Of a DNA stretch of 64,000 nt, positions 25,071 through 33,865 are shown one piece after another. Source of the DNA: Bacteroidales bacterium (GTDB taxonomy: Bacteria > Bacteroidota > Bacteroidia > Bacteroidales > UBA932); NCBI GenBank assembly GCA_017546585.1, contig JAFYWC010000021.1:1-64000 (forward strand). Direction: 5' to 3'. A program made the translations under genes and the position numbers. Every line of letters begins with the position of its first letter. The first letter of the stretch is position 1. The notes under the pieces were generated by a model. The model saw only the letters and a program-made list of their open reading frames with translations, made no database searches and had not been told where the DNA came from.

Positions 25071-26276
25071 CTATTCACACAGGATTTTACCCTTAATGTC
25101 TGTGTTGTCCATTCTTCCGATGAACTTCTCGGCGCCCTTTCCGATAGCGTATACAGGAACGTGTCCGCCGGTGTGTGAGCCTGTTGTCCATCCGATAGAG
25201 CAGCTCTTGTTGAACTCTCTGTTCTGCTCTGAATCAAGAACGTTCTTCTTGCCGCTCTCGATCCACTCGTTTTCGAGCTTCGCCCACTTGACAGTGCTGC
25301 TTCCTGCTCCGAGAGTAAGACCGCCTGTCTCGTGGTCTGCTGTCACTACGATGAGAGTCTCATCCGGATGCTGAGTATAGAAGTCGTATGCTACCTTGAT
25401 GGCTGCGTCGAAGTCGATGACATCAGTTACCATAGACATAGTCCTGTTGTCGTGAGCAGCCCAGTCGATTGTACCGCCTTCGCACATAAAGAAGAAAGGC
25501 TTGTCTGTGCCGATGAACTCCATACCGAGCTCGAGCATCTGTGCAAGAGAAATGTCCTCTGCTTCCTTTCCGTCGCTAACGTAGTTGTCAGCGTTTTCCT
25601 CCTTGTTGCTAGCCTGGCAGAAGATAGCCTTCTCCTTACCTTCTGACTTGCTGAGGAACTCCTCTACGCCATATCCTACAGCGTAACCCTGGTTCTCGAG
25701 GAGAACGTCAGTAGCCTCGTCGTTTCCTTCCTTGCCTTTGTACTCGAGGAAACCTGCTCCCGCGAAATACTCGAATCCGCTGGCCGGAATGTCCTGGCTG
25801 ATCTCGTATCCGTTGTTTCTGCTTACGTTATGAGCATAGAATGCAGATGGAGTCGCGTGGTTGATAGGGACTGTAGAAATGATACCGACATTGTATCCTT
25901 CTTTGTGAAGAGCATCTGCAACGCTGTAGATTGCGACGCTGTCCTTGTTGATACCTACTGTACCGTTGTTTGCCTTCTCTCCGCAAGCGATCGCTGTGCC
26001 GGATGCCGATGAATCGGTGATGTTCCTGTCAGCCGAATATGTCGACGCTACACCGTAGCAAGGGAACTGGCTCATCAGGAGCTGTTCGCCACCGAGCTTT
26101 CCTGCCTTGTAAGAAAGATATGACTCTGTCACTGCGACGTGGGTAGCGCCCATACCGTCACCGATGAAGAGGAATACATACTTTGCTTTTTCTTCAGATT
26201 TCTGCTGGATGCAGCAGCTTGACAATGCGAGAACTGCAAGTGCAAATGCCGTTACGATAGCGAATGTTTTTTTCAT
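25071..26276 (-). CDS. alkaline phosphatase, lipoprotein
   Basis: 401-residue phosphomonoesterase of the PhoA family, secreted to the envelope to release phosphate. The signal peptide ends in LSSCC (lipid-bearing Cys about 21-22). Metal and catalytic residues are visible: GDGMG near residue 38, the nucleophile serine in TDSSASGTA, the EGGTIDWAAHDN ligands, TADHETGG and the final HTGGHVPV. All expected ligands are present, so it should be active. It has its own -7 box and follows a terminator, so it is monocistronic. No Pho box was recognised. Confidence 0.94.
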   Translation of the reverse strand: MKKTFAIVTAFALAVLALSSCCIQQKSEEKAKYVFLFIGDGMGATHVAVTESYLSYKAGKLGGEQLLMSQFPCYGVASTYSADRNITDSSASGTAIACGEKANNGTVGINKDSVAIYSVADALHKEGYNVGIISTVPINHATPSAFYAHNVSRNNGYEISQDIPASGFEYFAGAGFLEYKGKEGNDEATDVLLENQGYAVGYGVEEFLSKSEGKEKAIFCQASNKEENADNYVSDGKEAEDISLAQMLELGMEFIGTDKPFFFMCEGGTIDWAAHDNRTMSMVTDVIDFDAAIKVAYDFYTQHPDETLIVVTADHETGGLTLGAGSSTVKWAKLENEWIESGKKNVLDSEQNREFNKSCSIGWTTGSHTGGHVPVYAIGKGAEKFIGRMDNTDIKGKILCE

Positions 26277-26301
26277 TTTAGTTCCTGTTCAGTTTATCTT
26301 G

Positions 26302-26309
26302 CAAAATTA
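26302..26309 (-). promoter_or_regulatory. alkaline phosphatase -7 box (TAATTTTG)
   Basis: Exact TAnnTTTG match on the minus strand 25 bases before the alkaline phosphatase ATG and downstream of the exb operon terminator. Confidence 0.65.
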
Positions 26310-26343
26310 TTGAAAATTATCCAATTATCATCGTTTTATACAA

Positions 26344-26372
26344 CAAAAAAAGCAGTTCCGTCAGGAGCTGCT
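26344..26372 (-). terminator. intrinsic terminator of the exb operon
   Basis: Minus-strand stem AGCAGCTCC / GGAACTGCT (26351-26372, nine pairs including one G-U, loop TGAC) followed by a run of T. It lies 25 bases after the last exbD gene. Confidence 0.8.
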
Positions 26373-26396
26373 TTCTTTCGATATATAAGAGATTGA

Positions 26397-26867
26397 TTAC
26401 TCTTCTGCTGGCCTTCTGGCAGTGTACATAATCTTAAGCGCCGAGCACTTACGGAGCTCCTGCTTAACGTCTGACACGATACCCATACGAGTAGTCTCGT
26501 CAGCCTTGATTGCCACTGTCATAAATGATCTGTCAGCCTCGGACATAGCGTCGCGCTCTGCAGCAATGAAGTCGCGGATTTCATCCACAGTCTTGAAAGA
26601 GTCGTTGAGCTGGATACGTGAATCGTTACCATACTGAGCCTGGAGGCTTCTGATAGGTGTACCGATGTTGATGTATGAAGTCAAGTCCTTTCTCTCAAGC
26701 TTAGCAACCTCTGATGCCTCAGGGAGCTTCACCATAACCTTGTTCTCTGTCTCACGCATTGTGGTTGTCACCATAAAGAAGAACAACAACATAAACACGA
26801 TATCAGAGAGCGAGCCTGAAGGTGGCTGTGGTACTTCTCTTTTCTCTTTCTGTTTGAATTTTGACAT
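26397..26867 (-). CDS. ExbD/TolR family biopolymer transporter (second copy)
   Basis: 156-residue bitopic inner-membrane protein. A short basic cytosolic N-terminus is followed by the helix SLSDIVFMLLFFFMVTTTM, whose aspartate is the conserved proton-path residue of ExbD/TolR, and a periplasmic domain ending near ALKIMYTARRP. It works with the ExbB-like channel in the same operon to energise TonB-type transducers. It follows another ExbD gene by 16 bases; two different ExbD subunits suggest a heteromeric stator. Confidence 0.92.
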   Translation of the reverse strand: MSKFKQKEKREVPQPPSGSLSDIVFMLLFFFMVTTTMRETENKVMVKLPEASEVAKLERKDLTSYINIGTPIRSLQAQYGNDSRIQLNDSFKTVDEIRDFIAAERDAMSEADRSFMTVAIKADETTRMGIVSDVKQELRKCSALKIMYTARRPAEE

Positions 26868-26883
26868 ATTGTTATTCTCCTAT

Positions 26884-27459
26884 TTATTTTTTGGAAACAT
26901 CCTTAGGCTCAGCCTCAGAGATGTTCTGAGGAACAGCCTTTCTTACAATTGCCTGCTGATCTTCGTCACAGTTCAAATATGTCTTTCCGAAGTTTGACAT
27001 TGCCCACTCGTCGCGGAGTTCGTTAACGGCCTTTACGAGCTCGTTCTGAACTGCGATATATGCCTGGTAGCTGGTACCACGGTCATTCTGGAGTGAGATA
27101 ACGCCCTTTGAAACATAGCAAGGACCATATCCTTCGATCTGGATCTCTTCCTTCTCTGGAAGGCTTGCGTCATCTGCAGGGTTTGTGAGGAACTCTTTGA
27201 TCTTATCCTTAAGTTGGCTGACGTGCATAGGCTCAGTACCAGCAAGAAGTCTGTCGGCAGAGTTGATCTTCACGATGATGATGTTACGGCGGTTAACCTT
27301 CTGGTCCTCTACCTTCTGATTTGGATCAGGCATAGGAGGGAGACGGCGCTGCAATCCGAGATCCTGGTCCATTGTAGTGGTCATCAGGAAGAAGCAGAGC
27401 AAGAGGAACGCCATATCTGCCGTCGAACTTGTATTTAGTTCTGGTGTTTTTTTACCCAT
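26884..27459 (-). CDS. ExbD/TolR family biopolymer transporter (first copy)
   Basis: 191-residue bitopic protein. The transmembrane segment TADMAFLLLCFFLMTTTM carries the conserved aspartate. The periplasmic part is longer than that of the neighbouring ExbD and includes RNIIIVKINSADRLL and an insertion before the terminal domain. The C-terminal tail is acidic and lysine-rich (SEAEPKDVSKK). It is eight bases after the four-helix membrane protein gene. Confidence 0.92.
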   Translation of the reverse strand: MGKKTPELNTSSTADMAFLLLCFFLMTTTMDQDLGLQRRLPPMPDPNQKVEDQKVNRRNIIIVKINSADRLLAGTEPMHVSQLKDKIKEFLTNPADDASLPEKEEIQIEGYGPCYVSKGVISLQNDRGTSYQAYIAVQNELVKAVNELRDEWAMSNFGKTYLNCDEDQQAIVRKAVPQNISEAEPKDVSKK

Positions 27460-27467
27460 AGCGTCAG

Positions 27468-27899
27468 TTATTTACGAAATGCAGTGATTGCCCAGCCAAC
27501 AACAAGTGAGAGGATAGCTCCACCGCAAAGGAAATAAGTAAGATTCAGAATAGTATCTGTCATTTTGAGTGTCATATCTGACACTGGAGTGCCGAGGTAT
27601 CCTACGGCTGGTGTTCCTGGAGCGAGAACATACGCTACTGCAACGATCGCTGCGATTGCAACAAGACCGAGAGCGAGCTTGAGCAGGCTCTTAGGGTTGT
27701 TGATACCGCCGATCACTACCACACCGAGAAGCACTGCGAGGATAGTCACAGCAACAAACGCGTATGTGCAGTAGAGGATGTTGTCAACTGGAGCATTGCC
27801 GTTTGATTCAAATCCTACAGCGAAGCCATAGAAGCTGAATACGACGCCCACAGCGAACAATACCGCCAGGATCCACTTGATTATTTTTTCGTATTTCAT
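27468..27899 (-). CDS. small four-helix membrane protein of the exb operon
   Basis: 143-residue protein with four predicted membrane helices (about residues 8-28, 43-65, 72-93 and 115-139) and little else. I do not recognise an assigned family function. It sits between the ExbB-like gene (15 bases away) and the first ExbD gene (8 bases away), so a role in assembly or regulation of the proton channel is plausible but inferred from position only. Confidence 0.85.
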   Translation of the reverse strand: MKYEKIIKWILAVLFAVGVVFSFYGFAVGFESNGNAPVDNILYCTYAFVAVTILAVLLGVVVIGGINNPKSLLKLALGLVAIAAIVAVAYVLAPGTPAVGYLGTPVSDMTLKMTDTILNLTYFLCGGAILSLVVGWAITAFRK

Positions 27900-27914
27900 T
27901 TTGTGAAAGTCAAA

Positions 27915-28700
27915 TTATTTCTGATTCTTAACCAAGATATCCATAAGAGAGATTGAAGCGTCCTCCATTTCGATAGTGAGAGACTCAATCTGAGCAAGGA
28001 TATAGTTGTAGAAGAGCTGGAGGATAACTGCAACGATCAAACCACCCACAGTAGTGATCAAAGCGACCTTCATACCACCTGCAACAACGTTTGGAGACAT
28101 ATCACCAGCAACCTGGATAGCGTCGAATGCCTGAATCATACCGATAACTGTTCCCAAGAATCCGAGTGAAGGTGCGATAGCGATGAAGAGAGAGATCCAA
28201 GAGAGGTTCTGCTCCATCTTGCTAGCCTCTACGCCACCATAAGAAACAACTGACTTCTCAACCTCCTCGAGTGACTGACCGTCAGTAAGGCGGATGAATG
28301 CCTGAGTGAAGATAGAAGCGATAGGACCACGTGTGTTAACGCAAACCTCCTTAGCAGCCTCAGCACCACCGTTCTTGTAAGCAGCCTCGATCTTAGCAAG
28401 GAGCTTCTTGGTGTTGGTCTTTGAGAAAGCAAGGTAAAGGATACGCTCGATACAGAGAGCGAGACCGAGGATAAGGCAGGCAATTACGAGAGCCATAAAG
28501 CCAGCACCACCTTCGATGAACTTAGTCTTGAGGGCCTGGTGCATAGGAACCTCCTCTGGAAGAGCCTCAGTAGCCTCAGTAGCTTCAGTTACTACCTCAG
28601 TTGCTGTTGTTTCAGCAGCCTGCTCGTCCTGAGCTGCTGCGTTCTGTGCAGAAAAGGCCATAACGCCCATTACTGCCAAAAACATGAAAATTTTTTTCAT
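27915..28700 (-). CDS. MotA/TolQ/ExbB family proton channel protein
   Basis: 261-residue inner-membrane channel subunit. Unusually it starts with a signal-peptide-like segment (residues 1-23, ending AAAQ) followed by a Thr/Glu-rich stretch, then a helix at about 58-80 and two further helices with the conserved APSLGFLGTVIGMIQAF block. This N-terminal layout is common for ExbB of Bacteroidota. First gene of the operon with two ExbD genes. No exact -7 box was found; GAAATTTG at 28756-28763 on the minus strand is a 7 of 8 match. The only CATG of the window is in its signal peptide. Confidence 0.93.
   Translation of the reverse strand: MKKIFMFLAVMGVMAFSAQNAAAQDEQAAETTATEVVTEATEATEALPEEVPMHQALKTKFIEGGAGFMALVIACLILGLALCIERILYLAFSKTNTKKLLAKIEAAYKNGGAEAAKEVCVNTRGPIASIFTQAFIRLTDGQSLEEVEKSVVSYGGVEASKMEQNLSWISLFIAIAPSLGFLGTVIGMIQAFDAIQVAGDMSPNVVAGGMKVALITTVGGLIVAVILQLFYNYILAQIESLTIEMEDASISLMDILVKNQK
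28683..28686. other. the only CATG in the window
   Basis: Spans codons 5-6 (Phe-Met) of the ExbB-like gene. Every other ATG I checked on the given strand is preceded by A, G or T. Confidence 0.8.
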
Positions 28701-28832
28701 AATTGTTTTTGTGTGTTTGATTAATTAAGTTATTGAATTGTTTTTAGTTATAATTCAAATTTCCGGACACGGCAGTATACACCTATCCTAAAATCCGGTG
28801 CAATTTAGCAATAAATTTTCAATCGGCAATAT

Positions 28833-29888
28833 TTATTTTGATATTTCGCCCCTAAGATCAGTCTCAAGAAGTGCTTTTACAGCGGCGGCATCCTCGTTCG
28901 TTCCGAGAATGTGGAACAGTTTGGCGAGCGCACTTTCAGTGGTGCTGTCGTATCCGCTTGTGACTCCGCAGCACTTAAGACATTTTCCTGTCGCGTAGAT
29001 ATCCATATTCACACTGCCTGCTATGCACTGGGTCACGTTGAGTATGACCTTTCCTGATTCGGCGGCCTCTCTGATGATGCTTAGGAACCATTCCTTGGTA
29101 GGAGCGTTGCCTGCACCGTAGGTCTCGATGATGACGGCACGGGTCTCCTGGCCGCAGAGGATGTCTCTTACGACCTGAGGTGTGATGCCCGGATGTATCT
29201 TCAGGATGGATACTCTTGTGTCAAGTTCCTTGTGGAATACAGGCCTTGCCGACCAGTCTTCCGGAATGCGGATGAGCTGGCGGTTGTATCTGATGCTGAT
29301 GCCGGCCTCGGCGAGCGGAGCAAGGTTTTCCGAACGGAACGCGCGGAAGTTGTCGGAGTTGATCTTGCTGGTGCGGTTGCCCCTCATCAGAAGGTTGTCG
29401 AAGCAGATGCATACCTCTGGCACAAGTGCGTGACCATCAGCGTCTTTGGCAGCTGCGATCTCCACTGAGGAGATGAGGTTTTCCTTGCCGTCTGTCCTCG
29501 GTGTCCCGATAGGCAGCTGGCTTCCGGTGAATATGACAGGCTTGGTCAGTCCCTCTATCATAAAGCTGAGGGCTGAAGCCGAATAGGCCATTGTGTCGGT
29601 GCCGTGGAGGATGACGAATCCGTCATAGTCGTCGTATCTCTCCTCGATGAGGTCGGCAAGAGCCTTCCAGAGCGACGGCTCGACGTCAGAGGAGTCGATG
29701 AGCGGATCGAAGGTGTACGAGTCTATCTTGCAGGCGAACTTCGCAAGCTCCGGCACCTCTTCGAGTATCTGACTGAAGTCGAAGGGGGTCAGCGCCTGGA
29801 GGACCGGGTCTTCCTTCATACCGATCGTTCCTCCTGTGTAGATGAGCAGGATCGATGACTTTTCCTTGATCACATTTGTCTGTGTCAT
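28833..29888 (-). CDS. ansA: type I L-asparaginase
   Basis: 351-residue enzyme hydrolysing asparagine to aspartate and ammonia. The nucleophile threonine is in IYTGGTIGM (about residues 16-24) and the second catalytic set is in HGTDTMAYSASALSF (about 99-113). No signal peptide is evident, which fits the cytosolic type I group. Length is typical. It overlaps the upstream TatD gene by four bases. Confidence 0.93.
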   Translation of the reverse strand: MTQTNVIKEKSSILLIYTGGTIGMKEDPVLQALTPFDFSQILEEVPELAKFACKIDSYTFDPLIDSSDVEPSLWKALADLIEERYDDYDGFVILHGTDTMAYSASALSFMIEGLTKPVIFTGSQLPIGTPRTDGKENLISSVEIAAAKDADGHALVPEVCICFDNLLMRGNRTSKINSDNFRAFRSENLAPLAEAGISIRYNRQLIRIPEDWSARPVFHKELDTRVSILKIHPGITPQVVRDILCGQETRAVIIETYGAGNAPTKEWFLSIIREAAESGKVILNVTQCIAGSVNMDIYATGKCLKCCGVTSGYDSTTESALAKLFHILGTNEDAAAVKALLETDLRGEISK

Positions 29889-30649
29889 ATTCCGAATAGT
29901 TTATGTGCGTTGTCGGTTGTTGTCTGAGCGACTTCCTCTATGCTTTTCTCCTGAAGTTCCGCGAGTCTGGCCGCAATGTGAGGTACGTAACTGCTTTCGT
30001 TGCGCTTCCCTCTGTAAGGAACGGGGGTGAGGTAAGGGGAGTCTGTCTCAAGAAGTATTCTTTCGAGAGGGATGGACTTGACTGTTTCTGCTATGGATGC
30101 CTTTTTATAGGTGAGCACTCCTCCGATGCCGATGTACCAGTCTCCCAGCTTCTGCAGTTCCCTGTAGGTCTCGATGCTGCCGCTGTATGCGTGGAACACT
30201 CCTCGTGGAGAGAGGTGTTTGCAGTCTTTCAATACTTTGATTATCAGATCTGTAGAGTCTCGTGAGTGAATGATGACAGGTAAAGAGAGCCTGTCTGCCA
30301 TTTCAAGCTGTATCCTGAGGACTTCCATCTGTTCGTTGACGAATTCCTTTGACCAGTAGCAGTCCATACCGATCTCTCCGATGGCCCAGATCTTCCTGTC
30401 CATATATGCTTCCATCGCCGAAATCTCCTTCTGCCAGTCCGCGTTCACGGAAGTAGGGTGGAGTCCGAGGCAAGGGAAGAGGACATCGCTGTGTCTGTCT
30501 GCAAGAGAGAACATCGCCTCGCGTGATGTGGAGTCGATGTCGGGCAGGATCATCTTGGTCACGCCTGCCTCGACCGCTCTTTCGACAGCGAGGGCTTCCT
30601 CGCCGGCAAAGGCTTCGTCGTACAGGTGGGAGTGAGTGTCAACAAACAT
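29885..30649 (-). CDS. TatD family metal-dependent hydrolase
   Basis: 254-residue TIM-barrel hydrolase of the TatD family, members of which act as 3'-5' exonucleases or D-aminoacyl-tRNA deacylases. The metal motif VDTHSHLYD is at the N-terminus, with IHSRDS, HAYSG and LLETDSPYLTP following in order. The start is the ATG at 30649; an in-frame TTG at 30676 overlaps the -7 box and is rejected. Overlaps ansA by four bases. Confidence 0.93.
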   Translation of the reverse strand: MFVDTHSHLYDEAFAGEEALAVERAVEAGVTKMILPDIDSTSREAMFSLADRHSDVLFPCLGLHPTSVNADWQKEISAMEAYMDRKIWAIGEIGMDCYWSKEFVNEQMEVLRIQLEMADRLSLPVIIHSRDSTDLIIKVLKDCKHLSPRGVFHAYSGSIETYRELQKLGDWYIGIGGVLTYKKASIAETVKSIPLERILLETDSPYLTPVPYRGKRNESSYVPHIAARLAELQEKSIEEVAQTTTDNAHKLFGI

Positions 30650-30673
30650 AGGTATTACTTTGTGGCTATCTTG

Positions 30674-30681
30674 CAAATTTA
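30674..30681 (-). promoter_or_regulatory. tatD-ansA -7 box (TAAATTTG)
   Basis: Exact TAnnTTTG match on the minus strand 24 bases before the TatD ATG; it lies in the short gap after dprA. Confidence 0.65.
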
Positions 30682-30698
30682 GATATTTTTCCTGAAAG

Positions 30699-31868
30699 TC
30701 ATCGGTTTTTCCGCATATTGATGCAGCATCTTTGCAGGAGGTCTATGCAGATGAAGCCGTCTATTTCCAGAAGGGATGTGAGATCCCGGGTCCTGGAGTA
30801 TCCGAGTGATGTGGCCTCCGCCAGCTCTTCCACTGTTATGTTGCGGTGTCTTCTTATCAGTGTGAGGATGTCTGCCATCTGTGATATTCTGTCTGGGGAT
30901 ACGTTGCCCTCATAAGCGCTTTTGAGAACTATGACAGGGTCCGCGTTCCGGGATGTCTTCAGCGACTTCATTCCGATGCTTTCAATAAGTTCGGGGATGG
31001 AGGATATGGCTTCCGCCATTCTGCTGTGTATCAGTTCGTTGCATCCCTGTGACCTTATGTCGTCGACTCTGCCGGGAAGAGCATAGAGATCGCGGTCGTA
31101 GGAGAAGGCGAGTCGTGCCGTCATCATACCGCCGCCTTTGATTTTCGACTCTACGAGTATGGTGGCGCTGCTGAGGCCGGCGATGATTCTGTTCCTTCTG
31201 AGGAAGTGTATCGGCAGAGGAGGGGTGCCTGGAGGATAGTCGGTGACGAGGGCGCAGCCCGGAGTCTGACTGACGATGTCGGCGAAATCCCTGTGTCTGT
31301 AAGGATATACGCTGTCGGGTCCGGTGGCCATAACCGCGATAGTGGGGAGGCCGGCCTCTATGGCGGCCTTGTGGGCACAGATGTCTGTGCCCAGCGCAAG
31401 GCCGCTGACGATGGCCGGCCGCTCTTCAGTGTCTGCAAGGGCGTCCACTATCCTGCCGCACCATTCCTTTCCGTATGAGGATATGTCTCTGGTGCCGACT
31501 ATCGATACGCTTCCTCCCGTCTCCCAGAGTTGCGAATATGGTGTGCGGCTTTTGATGTAGAGCCCCAGCGGGGCGTCGGGGCACTCGGCCAGGAGGCGAG
31601 GATAGTCCTCCTCGCCCCAGCCGACGAACCCGACGCCCTGGCGGGCCAGCATCTCGAGTTCGTCGGCAGCGTCGTACACCGCCGACTTCCTGATGAGGTT
31701 TGAATACTTGGAGTGCGGGCCGAGCAGTTCCTCAAGTCCCTGCTTGCCGATTCTGAACACCTCGCTTGCGCTTCCGAGGTGGGTGACTAATGCTATGCCT
31801 GTCTTCGGTTCGAAGCCGAAAATCTTTCCCAAGGCGCAAAGACAGGTCTTTTCTTCCTGTGTTTTCAT
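30699..31868 (-). CDS. dprA: DNA-processing protein DprA
   Basis: 389-residue Rossmann-fold protein that loads RecA on incoming single-stranded DNA in natural transformation. The core block SGLALGTDICAHKAAIEAG, then FLRRNRIIAGLSSATILVE and GCNELIHS, are diagnostic. An N-terminal SAM-like region and a C-terminal winged-helix segment (about 325-389) complete the full-length form. DprA alone does not prove competence. The start is the ATG at 31868, just after a weak TACCTTGG box. Confidence 0.94.
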   Translation of the reverse strand: MKTQEEKTCLCALGKIFGFEPKTGIALVTHLGSASEVFRIGKQGLEELLGPHSKYSNLIRKSAVYDAADELEMLARQGVGFVGWGEEDYPRLLAECPDAPLGLYIKSRTPYSQLWETGGSVSIVGTRDISSYGKEWCGRIVDALADTEERPAIVSGLALGTDICAHKAAIEAGLPTIAVMATGPDSVYPYRHRDFADIVSQTPGCALVTDYPPGTPPLPIHFLRRNRIIAGLSSATILVESKIKGGGMMTARLAFSYDRDLYALPGRVDDIRSQGCNELIHSRMAEAISSIPELIESIGMKSLKTSRNADPVIVLKSAYEGNVSPDRISQMADILTLIRRHRNITVEELAEATSLGYSRTRDLTSLLEIDGFICIDLLQRCCINMRKNR

Positions 31869-31887
31869 TGTGCCAAGGTATAAAAGT

Positions 31888-31921
31888 AAATCGGCCTCCG
31901 GTGATGTCCGGAAGCCGATTT
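31888..31921. terminator. bidirectional terminator-like hairpin between queA and dprA
   Basis: Stem of 13 pairs with one mismatch (AAATCGGC at 31888-31895 with GCCGATTT at 31914-31921; TCCGG/CCGGA inside), loop TGATGT. A long T-run follows on the plus strand and a shorter TTTACTTTT on the minus strand, where queA needs an end. Confidence 0.7.
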
Positions 31922-32007
31922 TTCTTTTTCTTTAACAGATTTTTTCTTTTTCTTTAAATCGTGTAGCTTTTTTTAAAAAGATCCACGGGTCTAAAGGTGT
32001 GCTTTCA

Positions 32008-33057
32008 TCAGATGATGAGGAGGGCGTCTCCGTAAGGACCGAACTTGTAGTCCTGCTCGAGAGCTGTCTTGTACGCCTTGATCACGTTCTCGTAACCTCC
32101 GAACGCAGCCACTGACATCATCATTGTAGAGCCTGGGCGGTGGAAGTTCGAAACGATTGCATCAGGAATGGCGAATCTGTATGGCGGGAAGATGAACTTG
32201 TTTGTCCATCCGTCATAAGCGTTCACCTCATCGTTTGTTGTAGTGTATGTCTCGAGACCACGGATCACAGTGATTCCCACTGCGAGTACCTTGTGTCCTG
32301 ACTTCTTTGTCTTGTTGATGAGATCTGCGGCCTCTTCAGTGATGATGAGTCTCTCGGAATCCATCTTGTGCTTTGAAAGATCCTCTACATCCACCTCTCT
32401 GAAGTGTCCGATGCCCATATGGAGGGTGATGAACGCCTTGTTGATGTCCTTGAGAATCATTCTGTTGAAAAGCTCGCGGCTGAAGTGGAGACCTGCTGCA
32501 GGAGCAGAAACCGCACCCTCGTGCTTGGCGAAGATTGTCTGGAAGTTCTCTGCGTCCTCTGGAGTGACCTCTTTCTTCACCCAATCAGGAACCGGAGTCT
32601 GTCCGAGTCCGAAGAGTGTCTCCTTGAAGTCCTCGTAGCTTCCGTCATAAAGGAAACGGAGTGTACGGCCTCTTGAAGTGGTGTTGTCGATAACCTCGGC
32701 TACAAGGCTCTCGTCCTCGCCGAAGTAAAGCTTGTTTCCGATACGGATCTTTCTTGCAGGATCAACGATCACGTCCCAGAGTCTCTGCTCGCGGTTGAGC
32801 TCTCTGAGAAGGAATACCTCGATGTCGGCACCTGTCTTCTCCTTGTTTCCGTAAAGTCTTGCAGGGAATACCTTTGTGTCGTTGAGGACGAATGTGTCAC
32901 CCTTGTCGAAGTAGTTGATGATATCCTTGAAAAGCTTATGCTCGATCTCTCCTGTCTTCTTGTCGAGCACCATCAGCTTGCATTCGTCTCTCCATCTCGG
33001 AGGTTCTGATGCGATCTTATCTGCTGGCAGATTGAACTGGAATTGTGAAAGTTTCAT
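32008..33057 (-). CDS. queA: tRNA preQ1(34) S-adenosylmethionine ribosyltransferase-isomerase
   Basis: 349-residue enzyme of queuosine synthesis; it transfers and isomerises the ribosyl group of SAM onto preQ1 in tRNA to give epoxyqueuosine. Family blocks [39 protein letters not shown] and [10 protein letters not shown] are all present, and length is normal. It is preceded by a near -7 sequence (TATTTTG, one base short). No preQ1 riboswitch was recognised upstream. Confidence 0.96.
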   Translation of the reverse strand: MKLSQFQFNLPADKIASEPPRWRDECKLMVLDKKTGEIEHKLFKDIINYFDKGDTFVLNDTKVFPARLYGNKEKTGADIEVFLLRELNREQRLWDVIVDPARKIRIGNKLYFGEDESLVAEVIDNTTSRGRTLRFLYDGSYEDFKETLFGLGQTPVPDWVKKEVTPEDAENFQTIFAKHEGAVSAPAAGLHFSRELFNRMILKDINKAFITLHMGIGHFREVDVEDLSKHKMDSERLIITEEAADLINKTKKSGHKVLAVGITVIRGLETYTTTNDEVNAYDGWTNKFIFPPYRFAIPDAIVSNFHRPGSTMMMSVAAFGGYENVIKAYKTALEQDYKFGPYGDALLII

Positions 33058-33149
33058 ATGTTGTATCTGAATTTTTTACTGCAAAATACATAACATTATA
33101 CGTTTTTTTACAGGTTTTGTTTCAGATGAAGGCGATTTTTTTGAAAAAT

Positions 33150-33761
33150 CTACACTTTTGCCTCTCTAAAGACCTCCAGGATGGACGGATAGGTGTTCAG
33201 AAGGTATGGAGGGAGGCTGGATTTTGCCACCCACGCAGCCTTTGAAATGTCCTCTTCTCTCTGCGGAGTGAGATCCGTAGGGTCGGTGTAGAGCATTTCA
33301 TACCAATAAGTGTGCTTGAGATGCCAGATTCCGTTCCTTATGTAGCAGTGGTCGGTGATGCAGATCAGGTCCCCAAGCTGGAGCTGGTCGATGCCGGTCT
33401 CCTCCTGCACTTCCCTGAGTGAGGTCACTGCAATATCCTCGCCCGGGTCCTGATGACCCTTCGGCAGGTCCCACAGTCCGTTCCTGCTGATGAGGAGATA
33501 GTCGCCGCGCCTGTTGCTGACGAGTCCGCCTCCGGCGTTGACTTCGTAGAATTCAGCGCAGATCCTGCGGTATGTGTCCTGGACGTCTTCGGAAGGGATG
33601 TATATCCTGTGGAGACTGTCTGATTCCTCGAACATTCCCACGAGAGTGTGTATGTCAATGCTCGATCCGAGGTTGAAGAGAATGGCGTTCGGGTCGGTCA
33701 GGGCCTGTTCGCCAGGATCGCATATTATAATGCACCTCTTTTCGAAGTATATCTTGTACAT
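33150..33761 (-). CDS. NUDIX hydrolase
   Basis: 203-residue protein with the complete Nudix box GHQDPGEDIAVTSLREVQEE at about residues 113-132, preceded by LLISRNGLWDLPKG. Nudix enzymes cleave nucleoside diphosphates linked to another group; the substrate is not predictable. The first ~95 residues form an extra N-terminal domain of unknown role. The start is the ATG at 33761 (MYKIYFEKR); an upstream extension of the frame crosses the -7 boxes and is rejected. Divergent from pyrE. Confidence 0.9.
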   Translation of the reverse strand: MYKIYFEKRCIIICDPGEQALTDPNAILFNLGSSIDIHTLVGMFEESDSLHRIYIPSEDVQDTYRRICAEFYEVNAGGGLVSNRRGDYLLISRNGLWDLPKGHQDPGEDIAVTSLREVQEETGIDQLQLGDLICITDHCYIRNGIWHLKHTYWYEMLYTDPTDLTPQREEDISKAAWVAKSSLPPYLLNTYPSILEVFREAKV

Positions 33762-33778
33762 TTGACCTATAATTTTAT

Positions 33779-33786
33779 TATCTTTG
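33779..33786 (+). promoter_or_regulatory. pyrE operon -7 box (TATCTTTG)
   Basis: Exact TAnnTTTG match on the plus strand, giving a leader of about 70 nt before pyrE. It lies to the left of the opposing NUDIX promoter, so the two leaders overlap in antisense. Confidence 0.6.
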
Positions 33787-33821
33787 CAAGACACGTGTAC
33801 TTTGGCACGCTCGATGCTGTG

Positions 33822-33829
33822 CAAAGATA
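33822..33829 (-). promoter_or_regulatory. NUDIX gene -7 box (TATCTTTG)
   Basis: Exact TAnnTTTG match on the minus strand, 61 bases before the NUDIX start, facing the pyrE promoter. Confidence 0.6.
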
Positions 33830-33865
33830 CGCAGAAGAACTGAAAAACAATCAAAAAGAATAACT

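Noticed and set aside
33058..33149. preQ1 riboswitch upstream of queA
   Set aside because: Considered because queA is in queuosine synthesis, but I could not find the small stem plus A-rich tail pattern; only AT-rich sequence and a weak promoter are seen.
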